Below are positions 11,438-22,435 of a DNA stretch of 64,000 bases, one piece after another (position 1 is the first letter of the stretch; every line of letters starts with the position of its first letter). A program made the position numbers and the translations under genes. Where the stretch lies: NCBI GenBank assembly GCA_020746875.1, contig JAGTJL010000013.1:1054001-1118000 (forward strand), read 5' to 3'. The notes under the pieces are model-generated. The model had not been told where the DNA came from and searched no databases. It was given only the letters and a program-made list of their open reading frames with translations. Source of the DNA: Rhexocercosporidium sp. MPI-PUGE-AT-0058. Taxonomy: Eukaryota; Ascomycota; Leotiomycetes; Helotiales.

Positions 11438-12512
11438 ATGGCTCCGATCATACGACCGCCTTCGATGGCCATGTGCGGCATCATCATCTTCTGCTTATCA
11501 TTCATCCTCCTCTTCAGAACAAGCGGGGTACTCCCCTCACTTCCTCACCCGTCACAACAAATCCAAGTACCTCTGAACCGCTCCTACATCGGCAAAGTAT
11601 CTATGCTCTACGGCGATAATCCAGTCTACGAACAGGCGCTGAAGACACACGACAAACATAATACTGCTCATGGCTACGACATGACGGTGCTGCGGCGACA
11701 GCTGCTTCCTGGGTTCTGGTCGAAACCGGCGTATATCCTGTCGAGATTGTTGGAGGAGATGGCGAAGCCTGAAGATGTGAGGTTGGAATGGATCGTGTGA
11801 GTATCAATCAAACACATGTGCTAAATTCTATTGTTAATTTATGTAGCTGGTTTGACGTCGACATTCTGATCATGAACTACAAAATCCCCTTGGAGCTCTT
11901 CCTTCCACCACCAGAAATGTACCCCGCGATCATCTGCCTGGTCACCGATGACCATCGAGGACTCAACAATGGCGTTTTCTTTCTTCGAGTGAATGATTTG
12001 GCCGTGTATCTCATGACGGCCGTGCTCGGGTACCAGAAAGCTGGATGTAGACCGCCTGGACACTTGAGGACTGAAGATCAAGGCGCATTGGAGAACATCA
12101 TCAAAGAGGTACGTCTACATTACAATGACCTCAAACTCTATACAAAGATTACAACTGTGTCCCTAACGTAACACAGGAGCAATTTCGCCCTCACGTAATG
12201 CACCTCCCACAGCGATGGTTCAACGCCTTCGCCGGCTTCCGCGACTCAACCCTCAGCAAAACCACGAAATTCAAAGCCAACTCCGTCAAAGAAGGCGACC
12301 TCCTCGTACACTTTGCAGGACACAAAACAACGCGCGAAGCTACGATGAAGGAGTGGCTGAAGCATTATGAAGCGAGGAGGGGAGAGTGGGAGATTGATGT
12401 TGAGGAGACGGGGTATGTGGAGGAGATTAAGAGGTATTGGGAGGTGGATGCTGAAAAGGAGAATCCAAAACAGGTAAGGTATTTTCCGGGCGCGAGTGCA
12501 ATGGTTGATTAG
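11438..12512 (+). CDS. GT34 (Gma12/Mnn10-type) glycosyltransferase
   Basis: Probable Golgi alpha-mannosyl- or galactosyltransferase of family GT34. Three exons: 11438-11796, 11847-12108 and 12177-12512, with introns GTGAGT...TGTAG and GTACGT...ACACAG. The product is 318 aa. The open frame extends to a GTG at 11420, but the first ATG is 11438. Residues about 8-25 (MCGIIIFCLSFILLF) form a signal anchor. Family features: YDMTVLRR, KPAYILSRLLEEM, the catalytic WFDVD motif (Asp123, Asp125) split by the first intron, DHRGLNNGVFFLR, LPQRWFNAF and LVHFAGHK. The protein is short for the family, but all core motifs are present. Confidence 0.88.
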
Positions 12513-13075
12513 ATTACTGGATGAACGTAAAGTAAATTGGATACAAAATGCACTTAGATCGAAAAAAGAATGACTGTTATGGTCTCTGCGACATTTTGAC
12601 TTTCGTTAGATGTCTTTGGTGACATAAAGTGAATCCAAGACGAACTTTTGGCACGAGAGACTCAGGGGTGACCCACATTTGCTGACGGCCCCCCTTGAGC
12701 ATCCCCAATCAGTTTTAAAGGTCGTGATTGCGCCCTAGGGTTGACGTACCAATCAGGTATAACAGTATTATTTACTGAACACAAGTTTGACCAAAATGTA
12801 TGCTATCAAATTTCTCAGATGCATCTGTATCGACGGGCAAAAAGGGCATATATTGATATTGGCAAGACATTAACGCGTCCTAAGAAAAACCCCGTCTAAC
12901 CCCACCCTCCATCTAAAACCCCTCCAATCACCATTTCCACCCGCTCATCGACCAAAGAAGCAAAAATACAAAAAGAAAGGGCGTAAGAATTCTGGCAAGT
13001 ACAAAATTGGTCAAACATATTGTAGACAGAACTGAATGTTCCATACGGGTTGACAGGGTATGCACAAGTGCACAT
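12513..13075. other. Intergenic, convergent 3' ends
   Basis: AT-rich spacer between the GT34 and WSC genes. No supported feature. Confidence 0.35.
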
Positions 13076-14952
13076 TTACATGCCAAATGGTCTCTTGAGA
13101 CCAAAATCACGCTTGACCATCACGTTCTTGACATCCTTCTTCTCGGTGTTGCGAAGCATACCTCCACGGCGGAGCTTGGCATCACGAGCGGCGTTCTGGG
13201 AGCTCTCCATGTCGGCTTGGATGTTACGCTTCTCTGCCTCTGGCTCGGGATCAGATGATGGATCGGGAGTTGGGTCGGTGGTGTAGCTTGTAGCATCTGA
13301 AGAAGTTGATGTTGGTGTGGGGACAGTGCACTCATAGACGTCGAAGAGCTTGCTCTGGAGCTTCTTGGCGCCGGTGATGGCGTTGCCTCCGCAGTGTTGG
13401 AGAGCGGCTCCTGGGCAAGGGATGTCGCATACACCTCCGGCCTCGGTGCAGGAGCTGAGAGAGTGTGCACAGTAGCATTGACTAGTTACTTTGTTAGTTT
13501 GGATTTCCACGGACGGGGGAGAGAACCTACTCGGCATATAGTCCAGAGTATGGGTACCCAGAGGCAATGCACTCGCTTGTGCAGAGAGCGACGCTCATGT
13601 AACCACTGCTCTCAACAAGAGTGAAATCTTTGAAGCCACTTGGAGAGCCATAGCATCCAGAGTATTCGCATGATCCTGTGGGGTAGCTGGCTGGGGCTGA
13701 GGTAGTGGCGTACGTGGAGGTCTGCAGAGTGTTGTAGGCGGTTGTAACTGGATAGCTCTGAGTGTAGCTTGCTGAGACGTAAGCTGGTGCAGTTGGGTAT
13801 CCAGATGCGCTCTTGGTTCTGTTGAGATATTAGCTTTGAATACGCTGAGCATACTGTCTGGAAAACTCACGTTCCGCTGACCACTGTCTGGGGGCAGGGT
13901 GTGGAGGTGAAAGTTACGGTCACGGTCTTGGTGCATCCGATGTGAACGGGCGCATTGGTGACGGTAGTTGTGTAGTAAACGGTGGTGGTAACTGCAGTTG
14001 AGTAGGCTGGGTTGGATGGCGTAATTGTTGCCACGATCGGGATCGTGTGGACGCCATTCTTGGTGCAGTAAGTCGAGGTCGAGAGTGGCAACTTAGACGA
14101 AGATGAAGAAGCACTTGGGGCTGGCTTTCCGCTGTAAGTGATTGTCAAAGTCTTCGTGACATGGATTGTTTGGGCCTCAGAAACCGAGGTATAGATTGAG
14201 AAGGTCTTGGTTACTGGCTTGGTAAAGTCGGGGCCGGATGGAGTGCAGGTTGTCGTCACCGGGATGGTGTACTTTCCAGCGCTTGGCAAGTATGTCGAAG
14301 TTGAGTAAATAGCGGAGCTGACGGAACTTGGTGTGGTGGGCTTGGCGGAGACCCAAGTCTCTGGGTAAGTTGTGCAGCTCTTGTCGATGCATTTGGAAAC
14401 AGTGACAACTTGGTACTTGGATCCGTTCTTGTCTTCCGCACAGGTGGTGCAAAGACCACTACCAGCATATCCTGGGATAGCCAAGGGGCCCAACTCGTTG
14501 AATGGGCAAGTGACATCGACGATCATAGTGGTTGGTTGACTGGCATTGGCGTACCCGTATCCCGTTCCATTGTACGAAGGTGCGTTTGTTGGGTAAGAAG
14601 CCTCGGAAGTCAGAACAGTCGAGACGTACGACAACTCGACGATCTGATCAGTCTTGGTGACAGTTGTGCTGGAGCCTCCGGCACAAGGAATGACGGTGGA
14701 AACCCATGGGTAGGTACTGCAAGTTGGCTCGACTTTGTACAGCTCACTGCCATATGAACTTGCTGTGACTGTGTGGGGAGTGCAAGTTGAGACTGTTTGA
14801 TATTGTGCAGTGACTGTGATGGCGGGTGGGGCAGCACTGGAGGGACATGAAGGGCATGGATAGACAGTGGCAAGAGGAGCCTCTGCTGAAGCCAAGGTGG
14901 CAGCTCCAGAAACCAGCCAAAAGGCGTTGTTGACAATGCTCGTGGATCTCAT
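13076..14952 (-). CDS. Secreted Ser/Thr-rich protein with C-terminal WSC domain
   Basis: Three exons: 14952-13871, 13818-13531 and 13481-13076, with introns of 52 and 49 nt; product 591 aa. An N-terminal signal peptide is likely (cleavage near residues 22-24, ...LASAEA). Residues about 25-410 are Thr/Ser/Tyr/Val-rich with repeated short modules (Y.T.....C.P.....) and spaced Cys pairs, typical of heavily O-mannosylated wall proteins. Residues about 411-505 resemble a WSC carbohydrate-binding domain: GCYG, a run of spaced cysteines, GLYADQCYCAHSL and C..PCPGAALQHCGG. The tail is Pro/Asp/Glu-rich then basic. I see no second membrane span or GPI signal, so it differs from yeast Wsc stress sensors. 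Likely role: wall or polysaccharide binding (inferred). Confidence 0.85.
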
Positions 14953-16976
14953 CGTGACGGCGAGATTGGAGGAAAATTAATCTAGTAAACGAACGTGAAA
15001 GCACAAAAAAAGAGTGTAAGGTGTCACGTAGACAGCATTAAGGTATGATCTGAAAAGAGCGTGAGATGTCAAGAAGACAAAGACTTGAGATGAGGAGGAA
15101 GGAAGGAAGAAGAGATGGACCAACGTCGATAGATATCATGGTAATAAGTAGAAATCATGTGGCGTTTTCAAGCCGAGCCCTGAGAGGCTGCATCATTCAA
15201 TGAAATTTGACTGCCTATACCTGGCTTTTTTTTGACCAAAATGGACGTGGGTTATCGGGAGGATTCCTGGGCTCGAGGTGTGACGGGAACCAAAAGCAGA
15301 AATTAGTCACTGGACCAGCCCACCTCAATGAAAGGGCAGTGCTCTTTGGGCGCTAATATAAATCAGGGGCATGCAGATAGATACTGAAAAGACAGCCCTA
15401 AACGCTATTTGGACCGATGTGGATCGAAGGAATAGTAGAGACGGGAGCGTCGGTACAGTAGTTGAAAAAGTGGATCATCAACAACAGCAGTCGAGATAGT
15501 TCTACGAACTTACAGAAGTGCTAGACGGGATACAAAGCCTCCAGATGCTGGCTTGATCTTGTGCGGTAGTACTTTCAAGTGACGATGCCGCTTGGAACGT
15601 TGGAGACCAAGAAAGTAAAGTGTTGCCTCATCAAACGCCTGTGGCAGAGGCTGGGAAATGGCTGACAAGGAGTGAAATTCAGCTCATAAGACTCATCAAA
15701 ACACGACCTTGGGAACACAACAGCAAGCGCAATTTGGCAAGATTCAGCCCCCAGTGGCCAAAGTGATGCCTCTCTTGGCTTGCTCTCTGACGGCAGAAGC
15801 AACATGACCTAAGATTAGGCTCAGCATGAATCCAGATATGAAGCCATGAACCACTCACCGAGTAGGTATTGGGCTTTCCCGTCACTTCTAAGCTGATGGG
15901 TGAAGGCTTGGATAGGCACATGCCGGCTTTCCACATCTGGCGTGCTGCTTATTCTTTTGACAGCCAAGTTTCGGGAGCAGCCCTGCGGTTAATGCAGGAA
16001 CCGTGCCGTTGACTAGCCATGTCTGTCGGGTGCCTGTCGGATATTTCCATAGTCTGCAAGGCCATGCTGATGGAGGCGTTGCGGCTGATTGAAGGCTGAG
16101 ACTCGAGGGCATGTATAGAAATGCAGAGTGGAGTCAATGGAGGATTGTCTCTGTTGTGTTGAGGTCCAAGAAAGGTTTGGCGGGAGAGTGAAGCGAGCGA
16201 CGCGCTAAGTAGATCGACCACTAATCGGTGGATCGTTGGGCCGCACAGGCTCTCTGGGCGGTTCCTCTAGGCAACATCGGCCCCTGGGATTCAGGCACTC
16301 CCGGGCTCTGCCAAGTCTCTACTAAACCCCTAAAGAACATTGACTTTTGGCGTGGAATGCCGCTTTTGCGCTCTCGGGACTGACTATGTACGGTGAGACA
16401 AGGGAGGCGGAAAACCTCCCCGGGACCTGCATCCAGTGCCTGGCTCAAGCTCGTGCTCTGGATTTTCTGGTCGTACCGCGTGGATACAGCCTCGTCGAGC
16501 CGTGCTGAAGTAGAAAGGCGGACGTTTCGCATCCTGTACAGGGACAGGACCTTCAGGCGAGTTGAAATGAACAAGTAAGTGGCTAGGCAAGCTGTGACTT
16601 CGTCCCGTCTCCTTCCTATCCCCTGGCGGCCTCTTGACGCTTGTTGGATATCCTGCACAGCTTCGGATGGTGGCGTTGCTTCTCCTATCTCTCTGCCAGG
16701 AGTCGTGCCATAGCTTTCCGTTTTGGGTTATTGGAAGTTGCATTGAAACCGCCTCTTTATTTTTTTCATTTTTTTCTTTCTCCTGGAAGCACTTGTCTCC
16801 TGCATGGGGGCATCTCAATCAATGCGAATGATGCCTGTCTTCTACCTAGCATCGTCATAGTCTCGAATGATGTCGAACTTAGAAGGACTGCAACACTTGG
16901 AACTCGACACTCTTGAAAGACTTCTCATCCCACTTTCCCGACGGACTACGGATCCTGATCGTGCTTGTCGTCGGAG
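14953..16976. promoter_or_regulatory. Two-kilobase divergent upstream region (WSC and Stealth genes)
   Basis: No supported coding sequence. Minus-strand open frames (15575-16112, 16221-16818) have no conserved motifs. A pyrimidine-rich tract at about 16753-16784 lies roughly 200 bp before the Stealth ATG and resembles the CT-rich leaders common in fungal promoters. Confidence 0.4.
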
Positions 16977-19434
16977 ATGTACAAATCTCCATCCAAGCTG
17001 CCACAATGGCAGAAAGGCTCGAGCAAGACTCTGAGACGAAACGCCTTCACGCGATACCGGGTTCTGATCATTTTGGCGATATGTCTACTCGTCTGGCATC
17101 GATACCAGAGACTGCCAGAGGCCGTAGTGGAGGAAAAAAGCTTGGATGAAAGGATCGCCGTAACCTATCCAGAAGAAAGAGAGCGGATTGTTTCTCGACC
17201 CCGCATCGAGGAAAGAGGGGACAAACTCGTCGTCGATTTGCCGATCAATACCCCGCGCCATAAACACGAGGTTGTTGATTTATCACCTAGTCTTCCTCAC
17301 GATCCAGAAGATGATGATCATCAATCTCCAATTGAGCCGCAAGCAGAGAAGATTCCCTTGGGTATAAGCGTCGAGAAGGAAGTAAGGAATGAGGAGCCGG
17401 AGGATGATGAAGCAACCGACAAGCCTAGCTTAAAGCAAAAAGAGGGCTCCGACAAACACAATCCACCACTGCTAGTGATGGAGGCATCCCAGAAGTTGAT
17501 CGATCAACATCGCTCACCAGCTATGAAGGCCGATTCGGGCAGCGATAGAGTCCGGCCATGGTCAGAAGACTCGGGAACCCAGAGGCGGTTCCCTGGCTAT
17601 CTCGAATACGCAGCTCTCGGTGAAAAGGCTGAAGCATTGCCAGATATCATCCACATCCCATTCGAGGACTCCGTCGACGATGTGACATTGCAAGGTTGGG
17701 AGGATCTATGGTTCTCGGATGCTAAGCTGAACATTTCGAAAAACGGGTTAATAAAGGAGACAAAGATTGACTTCATCTATACTTGTAAGCCCTGACCAAG
17801 CCTTTTGACCAAGAATATTACTCACCTCATGACTTTAGGGGTTAATGGCTCAGATACCGAATTCCAAGAAACAATTTACCCCTACGAAGTAAACTCAACT
17901 CTCAACGACGCAGAAGGGAAATGGCTGGAATCCCACCGCGTCAACCGATACCGCGACTGGGACGAACTCCGGTACTCGATCCGAAGTGTCGAGAAGTACG
18001 CTGCAGGCTTCAGGAACAAGATCCAGCTCCTCGTCAACTCCGTTGCCAATCCACTCGAAGCTCAAACGGCTACAGTTGAAGATCCCGCAGAGATTGTAGG
18101 GAAACAAAGACCGTTGTGGCTGAATGACGATGACGAGACGAACGACGTCGTACAGATACTCTCCCAGGAAGATTTCTTCAATGAGGCAGAGCAGGGCTGT
18201 CTCCCAACCTTCAACTCCTTAACAATTGAGAACCAGATCTTCAATACAAAATCCGAGACAGATCGAGTAAGTCCCCTTGTCATTGTATGAGATTATCCAC
18301 AGTCTAACCGTATAGATATTCGCTCTGTCCGACGACATGCTGCTTGGTAAACCTCACGCAGCATCAGACATCTACTCACCCCTCTTCGGCCCGACAATGG
18401 GCTTCAAATCCAATTCCTACAACACCGCCAACCCGCCCACCGACCTCGACGCGCGCCGCTTCGGCGAGAAACCCTTCCTCATCTACACCTCCTGGCTCCT
18501 CAATCGCCGCTTCGGCGAGCGCAAACGCAAGGGACAAATTCATTTCGGGCATTCGATATCTCGATCCGTGACAAAAGAAGCGATCAACTCGTTCCCCAGA
18601 CCGGCATTACAGAGCGCATGCCAGAGGTTCAGAGGTGAGACGGGATTTCAGCTGTATTCGTGGTACGTGACGTTCCACTACACCATCGAGCGACATCGCG
18701 AGGCGTTGCTGTGGAGTTACATCATGCTGCGTAGTGATGTCGACGAGAATGGTAATCTGGGATGGAGTGAGCGGCAGACTATCATGGACGATCTCGAGGA
18801 GGGGATGACCAACGAGTCACAATCGGGCTTTCGCAAAAGGATGTTCTATCATATGAGTGAAGCCCTCGAGGAAGCTGGACTCGAACCCCCGAAAGTCAAT
18901 ATCGATGTGCAGTGGACGTCGATGGATGGTCCGGCTGCGATTAAGGACATTGAGTGCTTTGAGTTCAACGTCAATGAGTGTCTTGCTCCCGGATTTTCGT
19001 CACCGGCTTCGGATGAGAAATATACGAATCATGTCTTTAGCACTGCGTCGATCTTTGACCGGGTAGCGAGACAGCATCCGAAATGTGGAGATTGTTTGTT
19101 GAAGTTACTCCTCAACCGAGTAGAGAGCGGTCTCTCGCCTCTGCTTCCCAACGCCGTGACTCAACCCTCGATGCGAGAGGTTGTCATCAAGGCGTTGTGG
19201 AAATACCAGTATGTGATCGTGGAGCCGGATGCCTTCTTCGTGATGATCACGGATGCGGAACAGGTTGATAATGTGCTGTTCAAGAGGTTAATAAAGAAGC
19301 GGGGGAAAGTAGGACAGCTTTGTTTGAACGATGATGTCAGTACCGATGAAGAGGGCGCAGTAGCTGATGTGAGGAAGGTTATGATGAGATTACTGGAGGA
19401 GATGCTACCCGAACCGAGCAGATTTGAGATATGA
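16977..19434 (+). CDS. Stealth-family sugar-phosphate transferase (Xpt1-like)
   Basis: Stealth proteins transfer hexose-1-phosphate or related sugar phosphates to glycans; fungal examples include cryptococcal xylosylphosphotransferase Xpt1, and animals have the GlcNAc-1-phosphotransferase alpha/beta subunit. Exons: 16977-17784, 17839-18266 and 18316-19434; product 784 aa. The first ATG (16977) is used, since the frame above opens only with TTG. A signal anchor (about residues 28-43, VLIILAICLLVW) puts the catalytic part in the Golgi lumen. A charged, disordered stem of about 200 residues follows. Conserved regions: KIDFIYTWVNGSD (CR1, Trp270 split by intron 1), RYRDWDELRYSIRSVEKYA (CR2, residues 306-324) and IFALSDDMLLG (CR3, Asp418-Asp419, just after intron 2). 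Acceptor and donor are unknown. Confidence 0.9.
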
Positions 19435-19822
19435 GTTTCTTTTGTCGAGTAGAATATACCTTTTGGCATAATTGCTGGTGGTTAGATCGCGTTTAGATTC
19501 CAGCATGTAAATAATCGTATAGAAAAAATCATTCTCATTGATGTTAGAAGTCACCTTTTGCGGGAGTACTGTACCTAAACCGTATCTCGCACTAGATATA
19601 TTTGCGAGAGAGTTAGAATGAACCTTTTCGGGTACGCATTGGTGCTTCCTCACTTACACTGTGACTTTACCTATAGCAAGTGCCCGATCTTCCATGCTAC
19701 TTGAGGTGAGAGAAATGAGAAATCATGGCTCAACGGGCCGAGGCATTTTTCAGTACGTGATGGTTGTTCAATATCTTCGCATTCGCTCAATCTAGAAGTG
19801 TCCTTCAAGGTCCATCACTCGG
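19435..19822. other. Intergenic, convergent 3' ends
   Basis: Spacer between the Stealth gene and the GH32 gene; no feature supported. Confidence 0.35.
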
Positions 19823-21502
19823 TCATGCATGAACCATCTCCAGCTCGTTCGAAGTCACCATATGTTTCTCATCTCGCATTATAGGAACTGAAGATACCTC
19901 CTCCAATGGTACTTGCCCACTCGCACGCGTCGGCCAAGCATTCCTCAAGGTCTCCCAGCACCAAAACTCAACCTTTGTCTGATCAAAATCCCCAAAGTCA
20001 TATGAAGCTCCGACAGAGGCCTCCAAACTAGGATAGACTCTCGAGGTAAGAGCAAACCTATCATTAGCGAAGATCTCCAAGATCGAATTGTCGACAAAGA
20101 TTCGAATTTTTAGGTCCTCGCCGGGGAGAAGGTGGAATTTGCCGGTCTCAGGGCTGTTTTCGCCTAGATTCTCAAGAGAGGATCGGCTGCGGTGGACTGT
20201 GATTTGATTGTTTCCCATGTCGAAGATGATCTTTGTGACTTCAGCTGAGCTGGGTGATTCGCGAACATTGAAGACAAATCTCTCGTGTCCAGAGAGCTGG
20301 CTGAATGTTGCCTCGATCTCGTAGTTGGCAGAGCGAAGGGTGGGTAGACTCTCAAGTGACAGACTTGAAGCATGGCCACGAAGGTTAGCAACTTGAGGTG
20401 CAAGCCGCATCCCAAGCGTAGTCATTGTCTTCGAACTCTCATTGACATTCCAACGGTCCATGTCTCCCTCAACTTGTGAGACTGGTACTGAAATCTCATA
20501 CAGCTCCTTAGGATGCGTTAAGCAACCAGCCCATCCCTGCTTCTCGACAACCTGACGATTGGCAGCTTCATTTGCCCAGCCTAGCTGAAGGATACGCCCT
20601 TCTGCATCTCGGAAAATGTGGGCCGCGTAGGCAATGCCATTATCGAGGACTCCATGACTCATGATCGTGAATCTCGGCTGTCCATTCTCAAGACTCAGCG
20701 TTCCAGAAAGCCAAAGTAGAGAGTGGCAGTCGTGCTTTTTGCTACTCTTGTCCTCTTCGACCCCCACTATTATGTAGTGCCTCTCACCAATGGTGAAAAA
20801 ACTGGCACATTCGAAATTCATTCCGAAATTCATCTCACTCGTAGGGGTAATCTTCGCATTCGCTTCCATGTCTAGGAGAGTCCCCATCGACTGCCAATCT
20901 AGGAGATTGTTGGATTGGTAGAGCAGAAGTTGGGGACCACTACCTCTCTCGCCAGATGCAATCATCATATAATCAGTCGCCGAATCCATTCCCAGCAATT
21001 TCGACATAGGTTCCCACTTCGACACAAACGGGTCTCGCCATCCCGTAGTCTTTTCCAATTTCGGTGGCATCGTTATCAAAGGATTGTTTTTATATCTTTG
21101 CCACGAATTTCCGAAATCAGTCGAGAAGGCCACAGATTGTGATTCGCATCCGTCCAGGTATGGCATTGACCAATGTATAGGTACAGCTGAAACGCTAGTG
21201 TAGAACAGAAATAACACCCTCCTTCCATCCACTATCCTCGACACAATCGAGCCTGAGAAAACTCCAAGACGATCATAAGTGGATCCGTTCCTCAAAGCCG
21301 GCGAGCAGTCTTCCCACGTGATCAGATCTTTACTTCTTGCCATTCCCCAGGCGGAGTTACCCCCTTGTGTGGTTCCAGGGTTCCATTGGTAGCAGATTCT
21401 ATACTCTTCTGTTTCTGGGATATAAACAGCGCCACATGGGTCGTTCGACCACGAATGAGGCGGTATAAAGTGTGAAGTGGGACGGAAACGGTTGAAAGCC
21501 AT
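19823..21502 (-). CDS. GH32 beta-fructofuranosidase, apparently intracellular
   Basis: Single-exon gene, 559 aa from the first ATG at 21502 (the frame continues upstream only to a TTG). It hydrolyses beta-fructosidic bonds in sucrose or fructans. Catalytic elements: WSNDPCG with nucleophile Asp21, GWRDPF with transition-state Asp157, and NFECASFF with acid/base Glu231. The canonical NDPNG reads NDPCG here. The C-terminal beta-sandwich contains the usual VDNSILEIFANDRFALTSRVYP. No signal peptide precedes the domain, pointing to a cytosolic enzyme like intracellular fungal invertases, so a sugar importer must supply substrate. A TATAAA (complement of 21544-21549) lies 42 bp upstream of this ATG and supports it. 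The gene lies downstream of a MalR/InuR-type regulator on the same strand. Confidence 0.92.
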   Translation of the reverse strand: MAFNRFRPTSHFIPPHSWSNDPCGAVYIPETEEYRICYQWNPGTTQGGNSAWGMARSKDLITWEDCSPALRNGSTYDRLGVFSGSIVSRIVDGRRVLFLFYTSVSAVPIHWSMPYLDGCESQSVAFSTDFGNSWQRYKNNPLITMPPKLEKTTGWRDPFVSKWEPMSKLLGMDSATDYMMIASGERGSGPQLLLYQSNNLLDWQSMGTLLDMEANAKITPTSEMNFGMNFECASFFTIGERHYIIVGVEEDKSSKKHDCHSLLWLSGTLSLENGQPRFTIMSHGVLDNGIAYAAHIFRDAEGRILQLGWANEAANRQVVEKQGWAGCLTHPKELYEISVPVSQVEGDMDRWNVNESSKTMTTLGMRLAPQVANLRGHASSLSLESLPTLRSANYEIEATFSQLSGHERFVFNVRESPSSAEVTKIIFDMGNNQITVHRSRSSLENLGENSPETGKFHLLPGEDLKIRIFVDNSILEIFANDRFALTSRVYPSLEASVGASYDFGDFDQTKVEFWCWETLRNAWPTRASGQVPLEEVSSVPIMRDEKHMVTSNELEMVHA

Positions 21503-22435
21503 AGTGTCAGGAAACAGTTGACCCAACGTAGCTGGAAGTGCGATTTATACCCGAGAGATAGACCGTTTATTGGATCGCAATGAAATGTTGTCCGCGAGAA
21601 GGGGGAGGGGGGAGGGGGGAGGATGTTCCTCGCCTTAAGAGCTAGCACTGAATATTAAAACAGAAAGATTTTTGACGGAGAAATTCAAGGGGGAAAAGCG
21701 AATCTCAAAACGAAGAGGACGACAAAGATAACACTTGATACTTATCCTGCCCATCCTACATAGCAGACACTGCCCAGGGGCGGAATTGGTCTAGAATTAT
21801 GTTCCCCACGGCTAAAGTCCGATGATTACCCAGCCAATCAAAATTATACCACAGGTAGAGGGGATCTGAGTCTCATGACACAAATGCTGGCGTGGAGTGC
21901 TCCTATCAACTTCTGCTTACTTTTATGGGCGGGATTAAGAGGCGGCTTTGGTCAAGACGAGAATTTCAGCGGTTGAAGAACAACCCCGCTGCACGTGGAT
22001 CGGAGACTGATTGAGGCTGCTTGATGGGGGTAGGAGTGGAGTGGACGCGACGGTCACACGCTACAAATTCATCCTATTGGTTGTTCGGTTGTTTTGTTTG
22101 GGTCCGTCGGATGTGGGGTGTGGAGGTGGTGGCCACTAGTATTCCACCTCACAAGTTCTGAATGGACATCATGGTTGCATGTAGGAACGTAAAAGAGGTC
22201 TCCCTGCATATGTATCTCGGCTGCATTTCGGGTTTTTGATGAAGTGAGTTCATGAAGTCAGACGATAGAGGATCGTGCCCGGCTGTAAATCTACAAGCGC
22301 ATCCAGGAAGCATTCTCGCTCGAATCAAATACTAGTCGGCACTTGAGTTTCCTACTCGCTGGTTCATCTCATATGTGTAGAAATTGGAGTCTAGATGCTC
22401 CGATCCTCGTGTCGTTAAACATGCCAAACGAATTT
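21503..22435. promoter_or_regulatory. Upstream region of GH32 gene
   Basis: About 0.9 kb with no gene. It contains a TATA box (21544-21549), a G-run tract at 21601-21622, and a GGCTAAA heptamer at 21810-21816. I found no CGG-N8-CGG pair of the AmyR/InuR type by eye. Confidence 0.4.
21601..21622 (+). repeat. G-rich tract, three runs of 5-6 G with single-A spacers plus GG
   Basis: Runs G5, G6 and G6 separated by single A, followed by AGG. About 100 bp upstream of the GH32 ATG, on the non-template-complementary plus strand (gene is minus). Sequence-level potential for a G-quadruplex. Confidence 0.5.

Noticed and set aside
13867..14936. Other frames over the WSC gene (13920-14114, 14177-14516, 14410-14757, 14610-14936)
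   Set aside because: Low-complexity Ser/Thr codons keep alternative frames open; these are shadows of one long exon.
16221..16818. Two overlapping 144-145-aa minus frames
   Set aside because: No motif, no splice context, and they lie in the divergent upstream region; one would overlap the other in a different frame.
21527..22435. AmyR/InuR CGG-N8-CGG site in the GH32 promoter
   Set aside because: CGG triplets are present, but the spacing I counted was 9 or 10, not 8.
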